Assembly: GCA_003138515.1 (NCBI GenBank)
Contig: PLGG01000035.1
Span: 125,768 to 173,290 of the forward strand
Direction of reading: 5' to 3'
Length of the DNA stretch: 47,523 nt
DNA from: Acidobacteriaceae bacterium
GTDB taxonomy: Bacteria; Acidobacteriota; Terriglobia; Terriglobales; Acidobacteriaceae
The notes beneath the pieces were generated by a model, which was not told the DNA's origin, did not search any database, and saw only the letters and a program-made list of their open reading frames with translations. The stretch's first letter is position 1; each line of letters starts with the position of its first letter. The position numbers were made by a program, and so were the translations under genes. Below are positions 45,042 to 47,523 of this stretch, in pieces.

Positions 45042-45986
45042 ATGTCCGACGATAAAGAGAACCGGGCCGAGCAAAAGGACTCAGAGTGTGTTGTTCCGGG
45101 ACCAGCAATTCCCCCCTCGGAGCTTCATAAATACCTTTCAGAGAGTGACCCGCACAGCGCGCAAGATATTTCCAGGTATGTCGAGCTTGAAGCGTCCGAC
45201 GAGAAAGTATTACACGTTGAAAAAGTGAAGAGTGAAGTGATACTCGGGGATTTACATGAGGTCTGGGACGTTCACACTGACAAGAATCGATGGTGGGTTA
45301 TCACTCCCCTCACGAATTTGTACCCACAGGCGCACTTTCAGAGCCTGGATTACACGTTATCTTTCCACGTTGGTTTAATGATGCGAGTACGGAGCAGACC
45401 CCAGGGTCCGGATAGCGATGACCCAACTCCCTTCGACGAAGTATTCCGGCGGCGGGAACAGGCAGAGAAAAACCTCGAAGCTGCGGTCGAGGCAGAAGAC
45501 TACCAGTCCGTTGGAATGCAGCTTCGAGAGTGTTTAATCTCCCTGGTTGGCGCTGTTCGCCGCAGAGTTGAACGCAAACCGCAGGCCGAGATCCCCCAGG
45601 ACGCAAATTTCGTCGCATGGTCATCGGTTCTTGCGGACCAGCTGTGCCCAGGTGATAGCGATAAGGAGTTGCGGCAATTCTTGAAAGGGGCTGCGAAAGG
45701 AGCGTGGCAACTTGTCAATTGGACTACTCATTATCGCAATGCTGACGAACCGGTCTGTTCAATAGCGCTACAAGCTTGTAGCAATCTGATCGGCCATTTT
45801 ATTCAGATCCTAGAAAGGAACAAGAGGGAAAAAACCAAAAACTGCCCCCTCTGCAATTCACGGGATATAAGGACGCATTTTGATCCATTCTTGAGCGCAG
45901 ACGGAGAATATTACCTGAGTTGTGGGGTGTGCGACTGGACGGACCATCCCGGAGACAACGATGGCGCGAAGGAGGAGTCGGAGTAA
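45042..45986 (+). CDS. Orphan protein with C-terminal zinc ribbon
   Basis: 314 residues; I recognise no family. An acidic, disordered N-terminus (1-40) is followed by a domain with 'EVWDVHTDKNRWWVITPLTN' and 'FQSLDYTLSFHVGLMMRVRS', then a helical region (about 135-265: 'RREQAEKNLEAAVEAEDYQS', 'IALQACSNLIGHFIQILERN'). A four-cysteine zinc ribbon ends the protein: 'NCPLCNSRDIR' and 'YLSCGVCDW' about 29 residues apart. GGGGG lies 5 bases before the ATG. The gene is clearly less GC-rich than nifJ and is followed by a repeat and a toxin-antitoxin pair, so it is probably an acquired accessory gene. Confidence 0.75.
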   Translation: MSDDKENRAEQKDSECVVPGPAIPPSELHKYLSESDPHSAQDISRYVELEASDEKVLHVEKVKSEVILGDLHEVWDVHTDKNRWWVITPLTNLYPQAHFQSLDYTLSFHVGLMMRVRSRPQGPDSDDPTPFDEVFRRREQAEKNLEAAVEAEDYQSVGMQLRECLISLVGAVRRRVERKPQAEIPQDANFVAWSSVLADQLCPGDSDKELRQFLKGAAKGAWQLVNWTTHYRNADEPVCSIALQACSNLIGHFIQILERNKREKTKNCPLCNSRDIRTHFDPFLSADGEYYLSCGVCDWTDHPGDNDGAKEESE

Positions 45987-45997
45987 GCAGCACAGCT

Positions 45998-46035
45998 TGC
46001 TGGGTGCCCCAGGGTCTCGATTTTGAGACCTGAGA
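45998..46035. repeat. Family 3 hairpin element, full copy
   Basis: TGCTGGGTGCCCC is followed by AGGGTCTC-GATTTT-GAGACCT. The stem GGTCTC/GAGACC is perfect. Partial copies lie at 33605 and 34540. Confidence 0.75.
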
Positions 46036-46057
46036 TCACAGGAAACCGAAGCGCTGA

Positions 46058-46474
46058 CTAGAGGTCTGCCCTCAGCACCCCGGCACTTTCTAAGAACTGC
46101 CGTACCGTGACAATCGCAATTCCCTCATAGTCGCCAATCCGAAGCAGATGCCGGTCTCCGCTGACGATGAAGTCGGCTTTTCCCGCGACGGCGCACTCCA
46201 GAACGCGATTGTCATCCGGATCGTCGGGAACAGCGTTCAATTGAAAATCCGGATCTGCCAGCTCCGCGCTGCCTTCGAGTTTCGCTCGAATGACCAACGC
46301 ATCGCTCTCTGAAACAGCAAACTTGCCGCGCAGCTTCTCGTCAAGCTCATCCAGTAGCGCCTTTGAAGCTAGCAGCGTGAATCTCCGGCCGAGAGCAAGA
46401 TCGAGAAATCTCCCCGGCAATCCGCCGAACATCAGGGCGGAGATGAGAACATTCGTGTCCGCAACCACCCGCAT
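46058..46474 (-). CDS. PIN-domain toxin
   Basis: 138 residues. 'MRVVADTNVLISALMFGGLP' with Asp6, Glu43 in 'LLDELDEKL', Asp88 in 'DDPDDNRVLECAVAGKADFI' and Asp107 in 'VSGDRHLL' make the full acidic set of the 'putative toxin-antitoxin toxin component, PIN family' group. That group is distinct from the VapC at 38423. Its ATG shares one base with the antitoxin stop (TGATG), so the two are translationally coupled. Expected activity: metal-dependent RNA cleavage. Confidence 0.92.
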   Translation of the reverse strand: MRVVADTNVLISALMFGGLPGRFLDLALGRRFTLLASKALLDELDEKLRGKFAVSESDALVIRAKLEGSAELADPDFQLNAVPDDPDDNRVLECAVAGKADFIVSGDRHLLRIGDYEGIAIVTVRQFLESAGVLRADL

Positions 46475-46737
46475 CAGCGGGCCGCGGATTCACGCCGCTC
46501 TTGCCGGAATTCGTCCGAAAGGCGCTCCACATCCGCTTCTGTGGCGATGCCCTGCGCCTCGCCGTTCGCGCGAGTGCGGTGTAGCAGCGCCTCCCACTCC
46601 GGATCGGCGGTGATGTAGCGGCGCAGTGCCTCTCGAAAGAGTTCGCTGATCGTCCGATCTTCGCGCTCGGCGGTCTTCTGCGCCTTCACCAGCAAGTCGG
46701 GCGGAAGCGTAATCGAGATGGTTTTCGCAGTGCGCAT
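46474..46737 (-). CDS. Ribbon-helix-helix antitoxin
   Basis: 87 residues from the ATG at 46737 (MRTAKTISITLPPDLLVKAQ). The ribbon-helix-helix runs 'ISITLPPDLLVKAQKTAERE' and 'RTISELFREALRRYI'. The tail 'EADVERLSDEFRQERRESAA' should contact the PIN toxin encoded directly downstream. The -10 box ends only 7 bases before the ATG, so the message is probably leaderless, which would explain the missing ribosome binding site. The promoter overlaps an inverted repeat. Confidence 0.9.
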   Translation of the reverse strand: MRTAKTISITLPPDLLVKAQKTAEREDRTISELFREALRRYITADPEWEALLHRTRANGEAQGIATEADVERLSDEFRQERRESAAR

Positions 46738-46738
46738 A

Positions 46739-46773
46739 CTTGTCAATATAATACAGTGTGAAGTATTGTCAAG
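46739..46773 (-). promoter_or_regulatory. Promoter and operator of the second toxin-antitoxin pair
   Basis: On the minus strand: TTGACA (46772-46767), 16-base spacer, TATATT (46750-46745). The promoter lies within an inverted repeat CTTGTCAATA ... TATTGTCAAG (arms 46739-46748 and 46764-46773, one mismatch), the likely binding site of the antitoxin. Confidence 0.75.
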
Positions 46774-46779
46774 CCACAT

Positions 46780-47270
46780 CCCAAGGCAGCTTCATGCCAC
46801 GGCCAGCACTTCGTCGCGTGTTAGGCGAAGGCGATGGCAACGTGCCGCCGCCCGAGCTCCCGAAGGGAGCGATAGAAGTTAGCCCAGGACGCAAGTCCTG
46901 GGAAAGCTACCCGCCCAACCGAAAAGCCCCGTAGGGGCGAAAGAACCCACGCGCTAACTCTCGACGAAACCCCTCCGCCACCTTCCCGGACCTTCGTCCC
47001 TGCCTCATCGAACGTTTTTGTCAACAGGCGTAATCCCTAAACCCTTACATTCTCGCCACTTCCATTTGCCGATTATTTCCCCAATAAGCGCACAATTGAA
47101 TCATTAACCACCCCGAGGTGAGCTCTGCAATTCTCCGCAAAATTCCGAGCGCTTTTTCATCACCCCTCCCGCCCCGCGCGCCCTACTGTCACTCCAGTTC
47201 ATCGCCCACTTTTCGCTAGCCTCCATCTTTTCGATCCCTGCTCACTAGCTCGCTGGCTCCCTTGCTCCCT
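46780..47270. other. Gene-free region with a triple hairpin
   Basis: No gene is seen. Three perfect hairpins follow one another within 85 bases: GCTCCC-GAA-GGGAGC (46856-46870), CCCAGGAC-GCAA-GTCCTGGG (46883-46902) and GCCCC-GTA-GGGGC (46926-46938). The stretch 47040-47270 holds nothing I recognise. Confidence 0.7.
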
Positions 47271-47320
47271 TGTAGCGCCGGACTCCAGTCCGGCTGTCAT
47301 GCGGGCGTCCTCGCCCGCAC
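47271..47320. repeat. Two-hairpin palindromic element, family 1, copy 5
   Basis: TGTAGC, then GCCGGAC-TCCA-GTCCGGC, TGTC, and ATGCGGGCG-TCCT-CGCCCGCAC. The first stem is a third sequence variant that still pairs perfectly. Confidence 0.85.
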
Positions 47321-47523
47321 TTCCCTCGTTCCCTCGTTCCCTTGTTCCCTTGCTCCCTGTTCACGCTTCACAACCCGCGATTCGCGTCTTCACGCGTTCA
47401 CTTCTCACTCATTCACTTCTTCACTCGTCCACTTCTTCACTCATTCACTTCTTCACCCGCTCCTCTGCTTTTCTGTTCCCTGTTCCCTTGTTCCCTTGGC
47501 CCCTTGTTCCCTGTTTTTTACCC
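47321..47523. repeat. TTCCCTTG and TTCACTCA octamer arrays at the window end
   Basis: Two kinds of 8-base array: TTCCCTCG/TTCCCTTG (47321-47360 and 47475-47515) surround a TTCACTCA/TTCACTTC/TTCACTCG array (about 47395-47460). No coding potential is seen. Confidence 0.85.

Noticed and set aside
47321..47523. CRISPR array
   Set aside because: Units are 7-8 bases and degenerate, with no long identical repeats, no spacers and no cas genes.

Overview
The window is GC-rich bacterial chromosome (roughly 60-64 percent GC in most genes), about 45 protein genes and no rRNA, tRNA, CRISPR or insertion sequence that I can recognise. Gene content fits an Acidobacteriota member of the Terriglobia type: a split methylmalonyl-CoA mutase with its own carboxylase genes, an inositol cluster, an unusually long NifJ, and many palindromic and short-unit intergenic repeats. 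That assignment is inference; no marker was compared against a database.

Layout. 1-1.5 kb: the end of a YtxH-like gene, a small membrane protein and a flavin-reductase-like protein. 1.6-4.5 kb (minus): cysteine desulfurase, a membrane protein and mnmA, a tRNA sulfuration set. 4.6-5.6 kb: rfbD. 5.6-13.5 kb (minus): pccB, an OadG-like protein, a biotin carrier, mce, mutA, mutB and meaB, the propionyl-CoA / methylmalonyl-CoA / succinyl-CoA module. 13.9-21.9 kb (minus): iolB, iolD, mmsA, iolE, iolG, an overlooked 33-residue membrane ORF and a sugar transporter. 22.2-26.7 kb: a divergent transaldolase-family gene, a GlpP-like antiterminator, a LacI-family repressor and an APC permease. 26.8-28.8 kb: msrP and msrQ. 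28.8-33.5 kb: rnhB, rplS and trmD on the minus strand, an ancestral gene order now interrupted by small plus-strand genes. 33.6-37.9 kb: a membrane protein, a rhomboid protease, a serine hydrolase and recA. 38-39.5 kb: a VapBC-type toxin-antitoxin pair behind a striking 19-bp-phased operator array, then a DoxX-like protein. 40.2-44.9 kb: nifJ. 45-47.5 kb: an orphan zinc-ribbon protein, a second PIN toxin-antitoxin pair, and a repeat-rich tail without genes.

How the genes work together. The iol genes would convert inositol to 5-dehydro-2-deoxygluconate. The usual kinase (IolC) and aldolase (IolJ) are not in the cluster. Instead a transaldolase-family gene faces iolB across a short control region with two copies of a LacI-type operator (core TGCACACGTKTGCA), and a third degenerate copy precedes the lacI gene. 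A transaldolase could release malonate semialdehyde from the unphosphorylated intermediate by moving its dihydroxyacetone end to glyceraldehyde 3-phosphate. MmsA would then make acetyl-CoA. This is the best candidate here for an undescribed system; it is a hypothesis from context and chemistry.

The other main theme is repeats. At least three families of palindromic elements change arm sequence between copies while keeping base pairing. Degenerate 7-8 bp unit arrays fill gene boundaries. One array lies in frame inside trmD, and one palindromic element forms the tail of lacI and carries the first possible start of glpP.
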